From Pedinophyceae sp. YPF-701 (Eukaryota > Chlorophyta > Pedinophyceae), in the NCBI GenBank assembly GCA_916048055.1, contig CAJZHL010000019.1, positions 897,995 through 961,994 of the forward strand: 64,000 bases of DNA. The letters run 5' to 3'. Below are positions 33,743 through 44,693 of the stretch, piece after piece. A program made the translations under genes and the position numbers. Each line of letters starts with the position of its first letter. Positions within the stretch are counted from its first letter, which is position 1. The notes under the pieces are model-generated. The model saw nothing but the letters and a program-made list of their open reading frames with translations, ran no database searches and had not been told where the DNA came from.

Positions 33743-35034
33743 CTACGCGCCGACGCCCACCTCGTCCAGGAAGCGCTCCGCGATGAACATGTCCTCCGGG
33801 GTAGTGACCTTGATGTTCGTGTAGTCCCCCACCGTGATGATCGCCGGCGCGCCGAGGTGCTCCACCACCGAGATGTCGTCCGTGACCTCCAGCCCCTCCG
33901 CATTCACCTGCACGCCACAGCCCAACACGCCCCCCCGTGAGCAACAGACACCTCCCACACTCCCCCCGCCACGCCGCAGCGACCCCCGCACCTTCTCGAA
34001 CGCCCGCTTGAGCAGCCCCGGCTCGATGATCTGCGGCGTCTGCATCTCCCACAGCCGGCTGCGGTCCAGCGTCTTGACCACCATCAGGTCCGCCCCCGCC
34101 TCCTTGATGGTCTGCTTGCTCTGGACGCCCAGCACCGCCGCGCCCACGCGCGCCGCGTCCGCCGCGCACCGGCTCACGTCCTCCGCGCGCACGAGCGGCC
34201 GTGCGGAGTCGTGCACCGCCACCAGCGCGGCCCCCTCGGCCACCTCACTCAGTCCGTTGAACACCGAGTCCTGGCGCTCCTTGCCCGGGAGCGCGAACTT
34301 CAGCGGCACGGACCGCGGCAGCGTCACGTCCTCGAAGATGTCCCGGTACGACGGGTCGCACACCACGACGATCTCGCCCACTTCGGGCATGGCAGCGAAC
34401 GTCTCCAGCGACCACGTGGCGATGGGCTTCCCGCGCAAGGGGAGGTACTGCTTGGGCATCGAGGCCTTCATGCGCTTGCCGACGCCGCCCGCGAGGAGCA
34501 CAACCGACATGGAGCCGTCCTCGACCTGCAGGCGGGCTGTCTGAGTGGATGTGTGCTGGCAGGGGGCGACAGGAGCCGCGGCTCGGACTCGGTGCCATCT
34601 GTGCAGTGCTCGCTGGGATGGAACAGAGTCCGTGACGCTGATGAGCAGATGCATCGGTGTGCGCGACGTGTGGGGGCTCCGTGGGGGCCGCCGTGGATGC
34701 GCCAGGAGCGTCACGGCGTGGGGCTTGCACGTCGTGGAACCGTTTGGCGCCTCTGGCGACGCGATGGCATCTTCCTTGTCTGATTTATCCGCTCTGATGG
34801 CGACGCGCGGTTCTCATACAGGCTGCGCACCTTGCCCGGGGAGGCACCCTCTGCAGACGCAGCGGCAACGACGGTGGCGCGCGACGCCGCGACGGTCGGG
34901 CGTCCGCATCGCGAGAGCCTTGCCCTGGAGCACGGAGAGCCGACCGAGCACGCCCGCACCGCCGGGCACGCAGCCCTGCGCAGCGCCGCGGCGGGCGTGC
35001 ACGGCGCCAACGTCGCTGCTGAGAGCACTGCCAT
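33743..35034 (-). CDS. ispD: 2-C-methyl-D-erythritol 4-phosphate cytidylyltransferase, plastid
   Basis: Three exons (34831..35034, 33992..34525, 33743..33907), all phase 0, give 300 residues. Residues 1-68 are an Ala/Arg/Ser/Cys-rich transit peptide (MAVLSAATLAPCTPAAALRR...). The catalytic domain has the nucleotide-binding LLAGGVGKRM...PKQYLPL, the CDPSY and LVAVHDSARPLV blocks, and EVTDDISVVE and DYTNIKVTTPEDM near the C terminus. IspD joins CTP to MEP in the third step of the plastid isoprenoid (MEP) pathway. The intron separates the transit peptide from the enzyme. The gene is divergent from SEC6, with 421 bp between starts. Confidence 0.95.
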
Positions 35035-35455
35035 CTCGCACCCCGAACGAATCGCGACGAGACGTCGAGGACGCCGGCTGAAGTGCTCGCGGACATCGGC
35101 TGCTGGCCGAAACTCGACTGGCCCGACCTGCGCGGGGTGGAGCTAGCCCTTGTGTCAGCGCGCGGGAGTCCCCCGCGCTCCTGGTCCAGTGCGTCGCGGG
35201 GGCGGGCTCTCATGGGCCTCGCGCAAGGCACGCGCGCTGCTGTCTGCACCGAAGCGAGAAAGGCAGCGGAACAAGCTCGGAGGAGGGCCGACGAGGGGGC
35301 AAAGTGCCCTTGCAGCTGTTCTCTGGACCTGGCTCTGGTCACGCCGCCATTACCATGGCCGCGAGGCGGCAGGGTCCGGAGTGATGTGGTGTCTGGTGTG
35401 AGGGGACTTGGAGAGCCGCGAACGGGCCTGGAACGTCGGCGCGGCCCCACTGAAG
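35035..35455. promoter_or_regulatory. Divergent intergenic region ispD / SEC6
   Basis: 421 bp between divergent starts; expected to hold both promoters. No element identified. Confidence 0.4.
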
Positions 35456-38400
35456 ATGGCTCGCGGGGGCGTTCCGGAGGGCGCGGGCATCGCGCAGATC
35501 GCGAACGAGGCGAAGAAGAGCGCTGTCGAGGAGCTCCATCGACTCCTGGCCACGCCTGACGATCTAGACAGCCTAGGTTCGCCACCCACACCCGTCGCGC
35601 CCCTCTGGAAGTTGCACCGGCGCTCCTGAGCAGGCAGGCCGCGTTTCCCCGACGCTACATGCAAGTTCTGCTGAAGGACGGCGTGCCCATGCGAGGACAG
35701 CCGACTCCCGCTGCGCCGCAACGAGCCGCACGTGCGTGCTTGCGCCGCATCACAAATGTTGTGGCGGACAAGGCCAATACGACACCCGTGCCGCGCCGAT
35801 ACCACGCAGACCGCTTCCAGACCGACACCGCTCAGCACCTCGAGGAGACGCGGCGATGGCTGTCTCAAATCATGGACGGGCAGGTCATGGAGATGCGCAA
35901 GGGACTGACGCTCATTGCGCACGTCCGGAGCACGCTCGAGGGGCTGCAGCGCACGGTGCAGCAAATCCAGGCACGCTGCGCCCCCCTCCACGCGCCCCGC
36001 GCCTCGTCGCGTCCTCCGGACCTCCCATGTCGCCCCCCGTGGCCGGCTCATGTCGTGGTGCGTTGACCGCGTTGCCCGACAGGCGCACGGCCCCGCCGCT
36101 GCTGCACGCCGCAGGCGCTGTGTGCGGAGTCGTGCGGGATCGTTTCGGAGCAGGAGCGGCTGCAGATGCTCGCGGTGGTGCGGCGGAACCTGCAGTCGAC
36201 GGTGGGGGAGGTGGAGGGCATCTCCGACATCCCCGCGGCGGCGGAGGCGGTCGAGGCGCTGCAGACGCGGGGCGCGGACATGATGCAGGTGTTTCAGGCG
36301 ATCGTCGCGCTGCAGGCGATGTGCGCACAGCGGAAGGCCAGCCTTGCGGGCCGTGCAAAGGGCGGCAGGGGCGGCGCGGCGCTCAAGTCAGGGCTGGAGA
36401 CGCTCGGGCTCAACGAGTACTTCCAGAGGGCCGACGCGGTCCAGGACAAGTTCGAGGTGCGGCCGCGCAAGCTGACGCCCTCGCCATGGCCGGCTTCCAA
36501 GCGACTGTGCTTCTTGCGTGGTGACGACCAGATCCCTTGCCAACGCTTCCTGCAGAGCCAGCTCTTTGGCATTTTCGAGAATTTCCTGGCGGTCGCGCAC
36601 GACGACCCCGCACGGCTGGTGGAGGCAGCGCAGATCGTCGTCGTGCAGGAAAAAGTGCAAGGCCTGCTCGGTGCGCCACACGACCGCATGTGGCGAGCGT
36701 CGTGGATTGCGTGCGCAACTCGATTGTCTTGCCCCTGAATGTCAAGTCCGTCAGGCGGTCAGGAACGTCTGGCCTCACGAGAGGCCTGCGTGTCGTTGAA
36801 CACCGCAGCTGCCGAAGATGGAGGCAAGGGCGGGAAGGCGTCAGCCGCTGCGCTGAAGGCGGCCTCGCTGCCGTCGAACTACCGGCAGCGCATGGAGGAC
36901 GCCATCCGCGAGGGTGTCGTCGCGCGCTTCAGGAACATCGACGCCATGTGCCGCGAAATCGTGCAGGCGGTGCGGGCGGCGACGGCGTCCGCTCAGGCCG
37001 CGGAGTCGCGGCCGGGCCACAGGCGCGGCGTCTCGTCGCTGTTTGGATCCGCGGTCGTCGGCGACGCGACCGGTGATTCGGTCGGCGGCGCGAAGCAGGG
37101 CGCTCCGGGCCGCCCCGCACAGCGCGTTGAAAAGAAGACCGACGTGATGGAGCTGCTCGACGTGGCGGACGAGCTCATGCAGGCAAGCGCCCCCCGCCCG
37201 ATGCGTGGCGTATCGGTTGCGATGCGCGCGGAGCCTGGCGGGCGCTCAGCTGGCGTTGGCTGTGCTGTTTTGCGCAGGAGCTGTTTTTCGTGTTCGACCA
37301 CGTGGCGCCCTGCCTGCCTCCCGCGGACGTCGGGCGGCGCGCGAAGAAGGCGAAGGACACGGATGAGGACGACGCCAGCGGCGACGGCTCGCCAGGCCAG
37401 GGGGGCGACGAGGAAGACGGTTCGATTCCCACCATGGATCCGTTCCGCCTCATTTGGTCGGTGTACCACGAACGTTTCGAGGAGTGCCTGCGGATGCTCG
37501 GCGAGGGAGCGTCCGTCTGTTCGAACGCCGAGGTGCTGGCCATCATAGGCTGGGCCATGACGTACGTGTCGCGCGTAGGCGCGCTGGGCATTGCGCCGTC
37601 GCTTGCGTCGTTCGCCAAGCCGACGCAGCTCCGTCTGGACGGCGAGCTCGGCGACATTTTCGGGTCGACGAGTGAGCAGGGCGATGAGGCGCGCGAGGAC
37701 ACCCTGGAGCTCGATTGGGAGAGCTGCGGGCTGGGTGCATTGATGGACACATACATCAAGCGCACCCTGGAGGCAGTGCGCGGCTGGGCGACAAACATTG
37801 TCACGGCGGACCGCGAGGCGACGCCGAAGCAGGACACGAGCGGGCTGGCCTACACGGATGCGCCGACGGACCTCTTCCGTTTGGTGAATGACCAGTTGAC
37901 GCTGAGTGAGAAGGTGTCGTGCCCGGAGCTCACGGCGCGCATGCTCGGGGGGCTCGCCGGGATCATCAGCTGGATGGCACGCGCGAGCGAGGACGAGCTG
38001 GAGGGCCCGAGCGGGGCCGAGGGCCAGGGGTTGGGAATTGAGCGATTGTGTGCCTTGATCAACAACATGCTGCAGAGCTACGACAACGCGCTCGACCTCC
38101 AGGTGAGCGCCACGCAGACCACGACCATGCAGCGCGACGCCTTGTACGAGCACGCGACGCCTGCGAGGCGGTGGAGCGTTCGATAACGGTGCTCTTGTGG
38201 CTCCTGCGTCGCTCTGAGCCGTGCTCGCTGCTGCTGCGAGCTCGGCGCAGGAGACGATCGAGGAGCGGCTGCGGGGCGCGGAGTTCATGGGCAGGCGGCG
38301 GGCTGCGGTGGCGCAGCAGGTCGGGGACGCGGCCGCGGACTTCCTCTCAGTGTCGCGCCGGGCCATCACGGAGCTGTGCGGCTGCATCATGCGCGACCCG

Positions 38401-39246
38401 GGGACCGCGGAGCTAACGGGACAGCTCTGCGTAGAGCACAGGGGCGGGTCTCGGGCGGACGGGGCCGTAGGCGGAGAGTGGGCTTCAGGGCGGGCGATGG
38501 GGGGACTGATTGCCACGGTGCACGACTACATGAACGAGATGGGCGTACTGCTCAAACGTCCGGCGTACGAGCGCCTCGTCGAGGCGGTGGTCGCCGAGAT
38601 AGCGGGGACGTACGCCGGCGCGATCCTGATGCGGCTGCAGGTCGTGGACAACGCGGCGGTGCGGCGCATCCACGACGACGAAAAGTCCCTGCGCGCCTGC
38701 GTCTCACTCCTCCAAGAAAAGTCGTCCGGGTGGGTGGCCACGGCGCCTCGCTCGCTCGCGATGCAGGTCGCTTGACGGCTGGCTGTTCCGTAGCCTCGCG
38801 TGCCCGTCTGTTGCTGAGTTTCGGCCCTGCTGTGATGTGTCTGGACTCGCAGGGGCAAGGCGGAGAAGCGCGTGCAGGCCGCCGTGCAGCCGCTCGCGGA
38901 CTTGCGCGAGATGCTGTCGATCGACTCGGTCGAGTCGGCGGTGCTGGCGTACACGACGCTCCTGCAGGTCGACGCGGGCGTCACGCCGCACATGCTGGAG
39001 CGCCTCCTGGCCTCGCGGCCGGACCTGGGCAAAGAGGACCTCGCGGAGATCATGGAGGCGATTCGCGGCGTGCAGATGGCGGCGGGGAGGTCCGGCCCGG
39101 CGGAGGGCGGCGACGCGGGCAGGAAGACGCCGAGGATGCGTCTGGGAGCGGTGTCCGGGCAAGCGGCTGCGGCGCGGTCGGCGCGGCCGGGCGGGGCGAA
39201 GAAGGCCGGGCGGGGCGGTCGGGGCGGCGGCCACAAGCGGTCGTAG
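35456..39246 (+). CDS. SEC6: Exocyst complex component SEC6
   Basis: Eight exons (35456..35576, 35810..35970, 36115..36456, 36556..36670, 36809..37182, 37278..38102, 38251..38729, 38853..39246) join in phase to 936 residues, longer than typical SEC6 (~750). Family marks are the N-terminal IANEAKKSAVEELHRLLATPDDL, the coiled segment with LQMLAVVRRNLQSTVGEVEGI, DELMQELFFVFDHVAPCLPP, the all-helical C-terminal part, and LIATVHDYMNEMGVLL...YERLVEAVVAEIAGTYAGAIL. The protein tethers secretory vesicles to the plasma membrane within the exocyst. Two introns fit only as GC-AG (CAG/GCACGC after 35970; CAG/GCAAGC after 37182). The C-terminal 60 residues are Gly/Arg/Lys-rich, unlike other SEC6 proteins. 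The least certain joins are exon 1/2 and the acceptor of exon 4. Confidence 0.88.
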
Positions 39247-39258
39247 AGGTGTCACAGC

Positions 39259-39263
39259 TGTAA
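39259..39263 (+). terminator. TGTAA polyadenylation signal of SEC6
   Basis: TGTAA, the usual poly(A) signal of green algae, lies 13 bp after the SEC6 stop codon. The position is close to the stop but fits the compact genome. A single pentamer can occur by chance. Confidence 0.45.
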
Positions 39264-39380
39264 CCCGTCCTCCGCAAGCAGGAGATAGGTCGTGACCCGG
39301 TCACACCCTGTAGTCAGGGCACAGCCGCTAGCGCCTCGAAAGATGTCCTCGAAAGAGCGACATTTTCGGGTCGCCTACTT

Positions 39381-39459
39381 GGAGGTCGCTGCGAACAGTC
39401 CTCCAGTACCAGAACTTGTGTTCTGAGGTTTTTTTCTGTTGCCCCGCACGCTCGCGGGG
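39381..39459 (-). ncRNA. Candidate structured guide-RNA region at the 3' end of the Fanzor gene
   Basis: Three short inverted repeats lie within 80 bp just 3' of the Fanzor stop codon (39503). They are ggagg/cctcc at 39381-39404, agaac/gttct with a 4-nt loop at 39411-39424, and ccccgc/gcgggg with a 6-nt loop at 39442-39459. Fanzor and TnpB guide RNAs arise from the region overlapping or following the 3' end of the nuclease gene, on the same strand. The placement fits that model, but the hairpins are small, and no transcript evidence exists. They could also belong to the SEC6 or Fanzor 3' UTR. Confidence 0.3.
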
Positions 39460-39502
39460 CCGCGTGCGACGCTGGTCCTGGAGTCGTCGACGCCTCCTGG
39501 AC

Positions 39503-42181
39503 TCACGTGCGCCGCGACTTGGCCTTGCGCGGCTCCTTGCACCAGCACTTCAGCATGTGCACCTTGTGCTGGCCGCCGCCGCCGACGCCGCCGCCGCCGC
39601 CGCCGCCCTCGCCGGGAGGACAGAGGTAGGCCGGGCGGTCCGGAGCGGCCGCCTCCGCCATGTTCTTGGCGGCGTTTTTGTCCCTTGCCACCTTTTGCTC
39701 GCAGATGGGGCACCACCGGACGTCGTGCACGACGTGATCGTGACTGGCGTCCGGCCGCCGCGCGTGCGCGGGAACGGTCCACTTTCGACAGCGCCAGTGG
39801 GCCCTGGTGGTGAAGTCCTCCGCCACGGCCTTGAAGTCCGGCTGGAAGGTGAGCTTGGCCTTGCGACGATACGTCTCAAGCGGGACGGGCAGGCATCCCC
39901 GGCCGGTCCCGGGGAACGCCGCGTCGCCGCACGCCATGAGGTGAGGCGGGCGCTTTTTGCCGTCTCCGTCGCGCGCGCAGCACCTCTTGGCGCCCCGCAG
40001 GTCGCGGCTGATCGCCTTTTGCGACAACCGGTGCGCCCTGAAGCGCTCGCGCGCCCACTTGAGCTGCGTGCGCAGCCGCCAGATGTCGTCGCGAATGGGG
40101 CCGTAGGCCTTGACGGCCTTCTCCATGTCGGCGCGACTGGACGTGGCGAGCCCCTGCATCACCTCGGCGAACTTGGCGGGGAGGGGCTTCGACCGCGTGC
40201 GAGACGCGACGGACTTCGGATCCCGACGAAACACGCCGACCCTACCCACCCGTTCCTGCCCCCAGCCCCGCGTGCGCCGCGCGCGTCGCCTCTGGCCGCT
40301 CTCTGTGTGGTAGCGGGCGGCCGAGAACGCGGGGCGCACGATGAACTCCCCGTCCGGGCGCTTGACGACCGCCTGGGAGATGTTGATCCGACCGAGATCC
40401 ACCCCGACGACGCACTGACCTTCGAGCGGGCCGCCAGCGGGCTCCTGCGCCCCCCTCTGTCCGGCGGCCTTCTGTCCCTGTGACACCTTCCGCGCCTTCG
40501 TCCGCCGCGGCTGCTTCTTGCTGAAGTGGAAGTCGATTCCGACGCCGTCCGTCGCCACCAGCCCGGAGAACGTCCACCCACCGGCCCCGCGCATGCGCCT
40601 GTGCGGGTCGTCGTCGGGAGTGTGCGCGGGCTCCTCGAAGCGAGACTTCGTCTTCTTCTTGCGGCCGCTCGTCTTGTCCCCCTTGGCCACCTTGCCGCGC
40701 GGCACCACGGTGTCCCTGCGCTCCCGCCGCAGCTTCCGCTTCATGACGAACACCTTGGGCCACCAGAAGTTGGCCGCACGCTTCTTGAAGGCCTCCAGGC
40801 CAGCCCTTCCGAGGGGGTCGAGGTCGTTGTCGGTGGGGCCGAAGTGCGCCTCCCAGTCAGCGCGTGAGACCCGCGCGCGACAGGCGCGAAGCAGTCCCTG
40901 GAGGACCTCCGGCGAGATGGGCACATACTGGCGCCGCACGTGGGGGCGTAGGGCCAGAGTAAAGGGGCGTCGCAGCTTGAGCTTGTGGATGTCGCACTTC
41001 CTCAGCAGGAACGCATAGTAGCGCACTACCTCCCAGGGGTGGTTTTTGCGCCACTCCTCGTCCCACACGACGTCCTTCTTCTCCTTCTCCTCCTTGTACC
41101 AGCCCACCCCCAGCCCGGTGGCGGCGTCGACGACCAAGCGGGAAGCCTCGCGCTGCTCAACCCACTCGCGCGGTTTCAGGACCGCGCGGTGCTCCTTGAT
41201 CAGCTTCTTCATGTCTCGCGTCAGCTTGTAGGCCTTGCGGGACATGGTGCGCTTCATGTCCTCCGACGGCGGATCCCCGTTGATCTGGTCCACGATGCTC
41301 CGGAGACGCCACTTGCGCACGTCGCGCGTGTCGTCGGGCGCCATCTTCAACAGCAAGGCGCGGATGACCTTGCGCTGCCGGGCCTTGAAGGTCACGTCCG
41401 AGCCCAGGCTCTGGAACGCGCGGGCCAGGTCGCCGGCGACTCTGTTAAAGGCGTGAATGTCCCCCTCCATGCGTGCCCCCTCCGCAAGCGTCGCCGGGAG
41501 CCCCAGGGCGTCGAACTTCTCGAAGGACGGCTTGAGGCCGATGGCGAACGCCGGGGAGTGGATGTCCTGCGCGGTGCCCGTCATCGCATGAAGGTACATG
41601 CTCTTCACGCCGGCGTCGCTCTCGATGTCGAGAGCCCTGTGCAGGTTTTGCTCCTCGCGCTCCAGGGCCAGGAGCAGGGCATGCTGCACCAGCATGTTGG
41701 CGACCTCCGCGCGCTGGCTGACCCACAAATTGAACTCGCGCACCAGCTCCAAGAACGCCTCTCGGAGAGGCCCGCTGAACTGGACCGCTCCTGACAAACT
41801 GAGCTTGATCGCGTCCTCTAGCGTGAACTGTGACGGTGTGGACGAGCTGCTGCTCCGACGCCGCTTCGACCCGTGCTCCGTGAGGAAGCGATTATGCGCG
41901 TGCCCGCGCTCATCGGTCACCACGCCACGTGCAGCACCACGGCCTCGGCCACCACGGCCTCGGCCACCACGGCCTCGGCGATCCATGGGCAGTGGCCTGC
42001 ACGCCTGCTGGCCGATGTCGCCGAGTCTAGTCGACTCGGCGGCTGCCCGCGGCTCCCGCGTGGGCCTGCGGAGCGACGGTGAGGACAGCTCCCGAAGGTG
42101 AGATGGGGAGGCTGGGCTCGACGAGGGCGAACGACGCACGTGCCGCCTCAGCACCGGGAGGGAGGGTGCGAAGGGCATCAT
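39503..42181 (-). CDS. Fanzor: eukaryotic TnpB-like RNA-guided nuclease
   Basis: Intronless, 892 codons from the first ATG (42181); a later ATG at 41986 would give a protein starting MDRRGRGG. The N-terminal part is disordered with an RGG-type run, then a long helical domain, then a basic segment (GRKKKTKSRFEE). TDGVGIDFHF at 544-553 is the block before RuvC in Fanzor proteins. RuvC I is VVGVDLGRINIS (Asp595), RuvC II VAEDFTTRAHWRC (Glu788), RuvC III VARDKNAAKNM (Asp834). A zinc knuckle HxxC (795/798) and CPIC (824-827) lies between II and III. All three catalytic acids are present, so the enzyme may be active. GDAAFPGTGRG before RuvC II also matches Fanzor. The tail has a Gly run and a last CWC. 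It is convergent with SEC6. Which Fanzor group it belongs to, and the ends of the element, are not resolved. Confidence 0.9.
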   Translation of the reverse strand: MMPFAPSLPVLRRHVRRSPSSSPASPSHLRELSSPSLRRPTREPRAAAESTRLGDIGQQACRPLPMDRRGRGGRGRGGRGRGAARGVVTDERGHAHNRFLTEHGSKRRRSSSSSTPSQFTLEDAIKLSLSGAVQFSGPLREAFLELVREFNLWVSQRAEVANMLVQHALLLALEREEQNLHRALDIESDAGVKSMYLHAMTGTAQDIHSPAFAIGLKPSFEKFDALGLPATLAEGARMEGDIHAFNRVAGDLARAFQSLGSDVTFKARQRKVIRALLLKMAPDDTRDVRKWRLRSIVDQINGDPPSEDMKRTMSRKAYKLTRDMKKLIKEHRAVLKPREWVEQREASRLVVDAATGLGVGWYKEEKEKKDVVWDEEWRKNHPWEVVRYYAFLLRKCDIHKLKLRRPFTLALRPHVRRQYVPISPEVLQGLLRACRARVSRADWEAHFGPTDNDLDPLGRAGLEAFKKRAANFWWPKVFVMKRKLRRERRDTVVPRGKVAKGDKTSGRKKKTKSRFEEPAHTPDDDPHRRMRGAGGWTFSGLVATDGVGIDFHFSKKQPRRTKARKVSQGQKAAGQRGAQEPAGGPLEGQCVVGVDLGRINISQAVVKRPDGEFIVRPAFSAARYHTESGQRRRARRTRGWGQERVGRVGVFRRDPKSVASRTRSKPLPAKFAEVMQGLATSSRADMEKAVKAYGPIRDDIWRLRTQLKWARERFRAHRLSQKAISRDLRGAKRCCARDGDGKKRPPHLMACGDAAFPGTGRGCLPVPLETYRRKAKLTFQPDFKAVAEDFTTRAHWRCRKWTVPAHARRPDASHDHVVHDVRWCPICEQKVARDKNAAKNMAEAAAPDRPAYLCPPGEGGGGGGGVGGGGQHKVHMLKCWCKEPRKAKSRRT
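41935..41979 (-). repeat. 15-bp tandem repeat encoding RGG-type residues
   Basis: The unit ggcctcggccaccac is repeated about 2.7 times and encodes the Arg/Gly-rich GRGGRGRGG run near the N terminus of the Fanzor protein. Such runs can bind RNA or act in nuclear import. Copy number is likely variable. Confidence 0.8.
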
Positions 42182-44147
42182 CGCGCAGTGCGGCAGCGGC
42201 GCGCGCTTCGTGCAGTCGCCGGAAGGCGCCGCGGGGCCCCTTTCAGACGACGCGTTGGCGCAAGGCGGGGTTCCAGGCCGCCGTGCCAGGCCGACTCACC
42301 TTGAGGTTCGCCATGGAGGTGGTGGTGTCCTCCGCGTCCTGAACGCTTGGGATGGCCTCCGAGCCAGTGAGCGAGACCTGCGCGATCATGGGGCGAGGCG
42401 AATGGGTCGCGGACATCGCAGAGACGGGCGCGCGGGGCAGGGGGGGGGCCGCAGGACAACTGCGCCGCTCCGCGGGGGCGTATGAGCGAAGCGCGCCACG
42501 TCGCGGCCGTTCCGCGTCGGTATGAAACAATTGATGGAGGGCGCGGAGGAGCGAAAGCGCGATGAGCAGCGTCTGTTGCGGCAGGCCACCACCTCAGCAG
42601 GATCGCGGGGCGCGGCGGCGCCGTCTTCGCGCATGGGGAAACGGGCGCGGTCGAGACATTCATCGCGATGAAAGCAGCGGGAAACGCAGAATCGGGCCGC
42701 GAGGCGCCTTGGGAAGCGCGACCATGGAGTCAAGGGCAGAGCGCCTGCCGACGGCAGCGCGGGAGATGGTTGTCCCGCGCGCGCGCACGGAGATGCCGCA
42801 TCAATCGTTCGGTTATCATTCGGTTCAGCGCTCAACAGCGCCTCAAGCCGTTGCTTTTTGGGGCAACTGTGGCTCGCATCGGGTTTTCGGCGTCAACACG
42901 CCGCTTCCGCCGTTTGCGGAGACACAACGACTCAGGAGAAGCCTGACAGGGCGTCCGTGGGGCGGCACGGGCTCCAAACCCCTCGTCCGGAGCGCGTGGC
43001 CGGCCACAAGGGAACAGGTGGTCACCTCGTGTGCTCACTCGAGTCTCGATTACCGCTCTGGGATAGTTGCCTCCTCGCCTTAGATTCGCAGCGCCTACCG
43101 CAGAGGGGCCGGCGTGCCCGTAGTTGCGACGCTGGGCGCGCAGCCGGCCTCTAGGACGGCATGATGCCGGCGCGATGGGGGTGTTGACAACAGTTGTCCG
43201 GCCATGCTGGGCGGAGCGTCGCTCAGCGACTGCCCGGTGCATGATGGCAGAATGTGGAGGACGGGCGAGGGCGCATCGCAGGCCGTGCGTGGACTGCTTC
43301 CGGGCGCCTCCATCCACGCGATCGGAGCCCCGCCAGTCAGGGTGAGAGAGCCTCACCTCCCTGAGAGGAGCAGGCACCCCGGCGTGCCATCCGGTGCCGG
43401 GGATCCCGGCGCCGTGCAGTTCGGTGGTTGCGGCCGATGTCGTGGACATCACTGTGGGGGGGTCGCGGGGCGTACCGGGTGACGCGTGTGCCTCGCCGGG
43501 CAACTGGTGCCGAGCGGCCGGCGCGCACTGTGACGCCTTCCCCCCCGGGAACTCGGCCCGCAAACACCTGCCGCGGGCGGCACACATCCGTAGGCGGTGG
43601 TTCTATATCGCGCCCCCTGCTGTCAGTGCTCGTTATCGCCCGCGGCGACGCTGCGCTTGCCTGCATGGGACCACGCGGAATGCGGCGGACGCGAGGGCCG
43701 CGACGACTCGCCCCCAAGGTCGCGCTCGCTACTGGATGAGCGCACGGATGCCGGTCGATACCCGGATCGCTCCACCACCGGCCCGCAGGAGCCCGCGACC
43801 CAGCCCGCGCCCGCTGGCGTGCCCACGGTCGCCCCCGCACCTCCTCTTCCGCGTGACACGAGCATCTTGAGGGCTCAGCACGGTCCTTCGGCGTCGAGGG
43901 CCGCGTCTGCTGTGCTGCGTGGGCGCATGCGCCGGCACGGCCGCGGCACGACCTCGAATTGGAGCTGTCAGGCCTGCTCGTAGCGACACCCGGTTCCCTG
44001 ATCACAGGGTCGGGCACACAGCCCGAGGTCTAGCACGGGCGTGATGAAGATGCGCGATCCGGCAGCAGCGCGGCGGCCGAGCCAGTCCTCACTCGTGCTG
44101 CGGGCCCCCTCCGACTCACTCGCAGGGTACGAAAGATCGCTCAGGTC
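42182..44147. other. Gene-poor region upstream of Fanzor
   Basis: About 2 kb without a supportable gene, unlike the rest of the window. It should hold the Fanzor promoter and perhaps one end of the mobile element. Local composition changes around 42,830-43,080, which is richer in A and T. No terminal inverted repeat could be established by eye. Confidence 0.4.
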
Positions 44148-44693
44148 GTGCTGCCGGACCACGAGCCCGCGGCAACCCCGGATCCCCGGACCGAGGTCAC
44201 TCAGCACGGGCTTGGCCGCACACGGGCCAGGTACGCCTGGTGGTGCCAGCCACCACCACCGCTCACCATCCCTCCACATCTGCTCGACACCGCGATCTAC
44301 CACGCGGACCGCCGTGCCTTGTCCCGCCTGCGTGTGGGAGCTACGAGGCTGCGCACCTCCACGATGGCCATGGCGGACCAGGAGCAGCAGTGGCAACACA
44401 CACCGCTGTCGCACCCGTCGAAAGTCTGCCGCTTCTGCGTGGACGTGGCGGTCTCGCCCGCCCCGGAGGACCTCCGCCACCTGCTGCTGGACTGCTGCGC
44501 CCCAGCGGTACGCTCTCTCCGGGAACGAGCGGGCCTGGCCATGGACTGCGGCGCTGGTGTCACAACAGACGGTTCTCGTGCCCCGTGGCGGGCCAGTTTT
44601 GGTAGAGAAGCAGTGATTGCCGTGCAGGGACGAGGACACTCACGCCCTGGGGTCAACGCAGCGCGTCGACATCGTGATTCTGCACACAAGTAA
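44148..44693 (+). mobile_element. Relic of a non-LTR (LINE-type) retrotransposon ORF, C-terminal part
   Basis: The frame reads DRRALSRLRVGATRL followed by KVCRFCVDVAVSPAPEDLRHLLLDC. A 'LxRLRxGxxxL' segment followed by C-x2-C-x(n)-H-x(n)-C is the usual end of LINE ORF2 proteins, after the reverse transcriptase or RNase H (zf-RVT-like). I see no reverse transcriptase or endonuclease upstream in frame, so this is a 5'-truncated fragment. The tail is basic. An alternative is a chance zinc-knuckle-like frame, but the order of the parts argues for a relic. Confidence 0.5.

Noticed and set aside
36000-36060. GT donor for SEC6 exon 2 near GTGCGTTGAC
   Set aside because: It would insert about 30 Pro-rich residues into a conserved coiled segment; the GC donor at 35971 joins the conserved parts directly.
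39503-42181. Fanzor frame as a bacterial TnpB in an assembly error
   Set aside because: It lies between spliced eukaryotic genes, is much longer than bacterial TnpB (about 400 residues), and carries Fanzor-type blocks. Its GC content resembles the neighbours.
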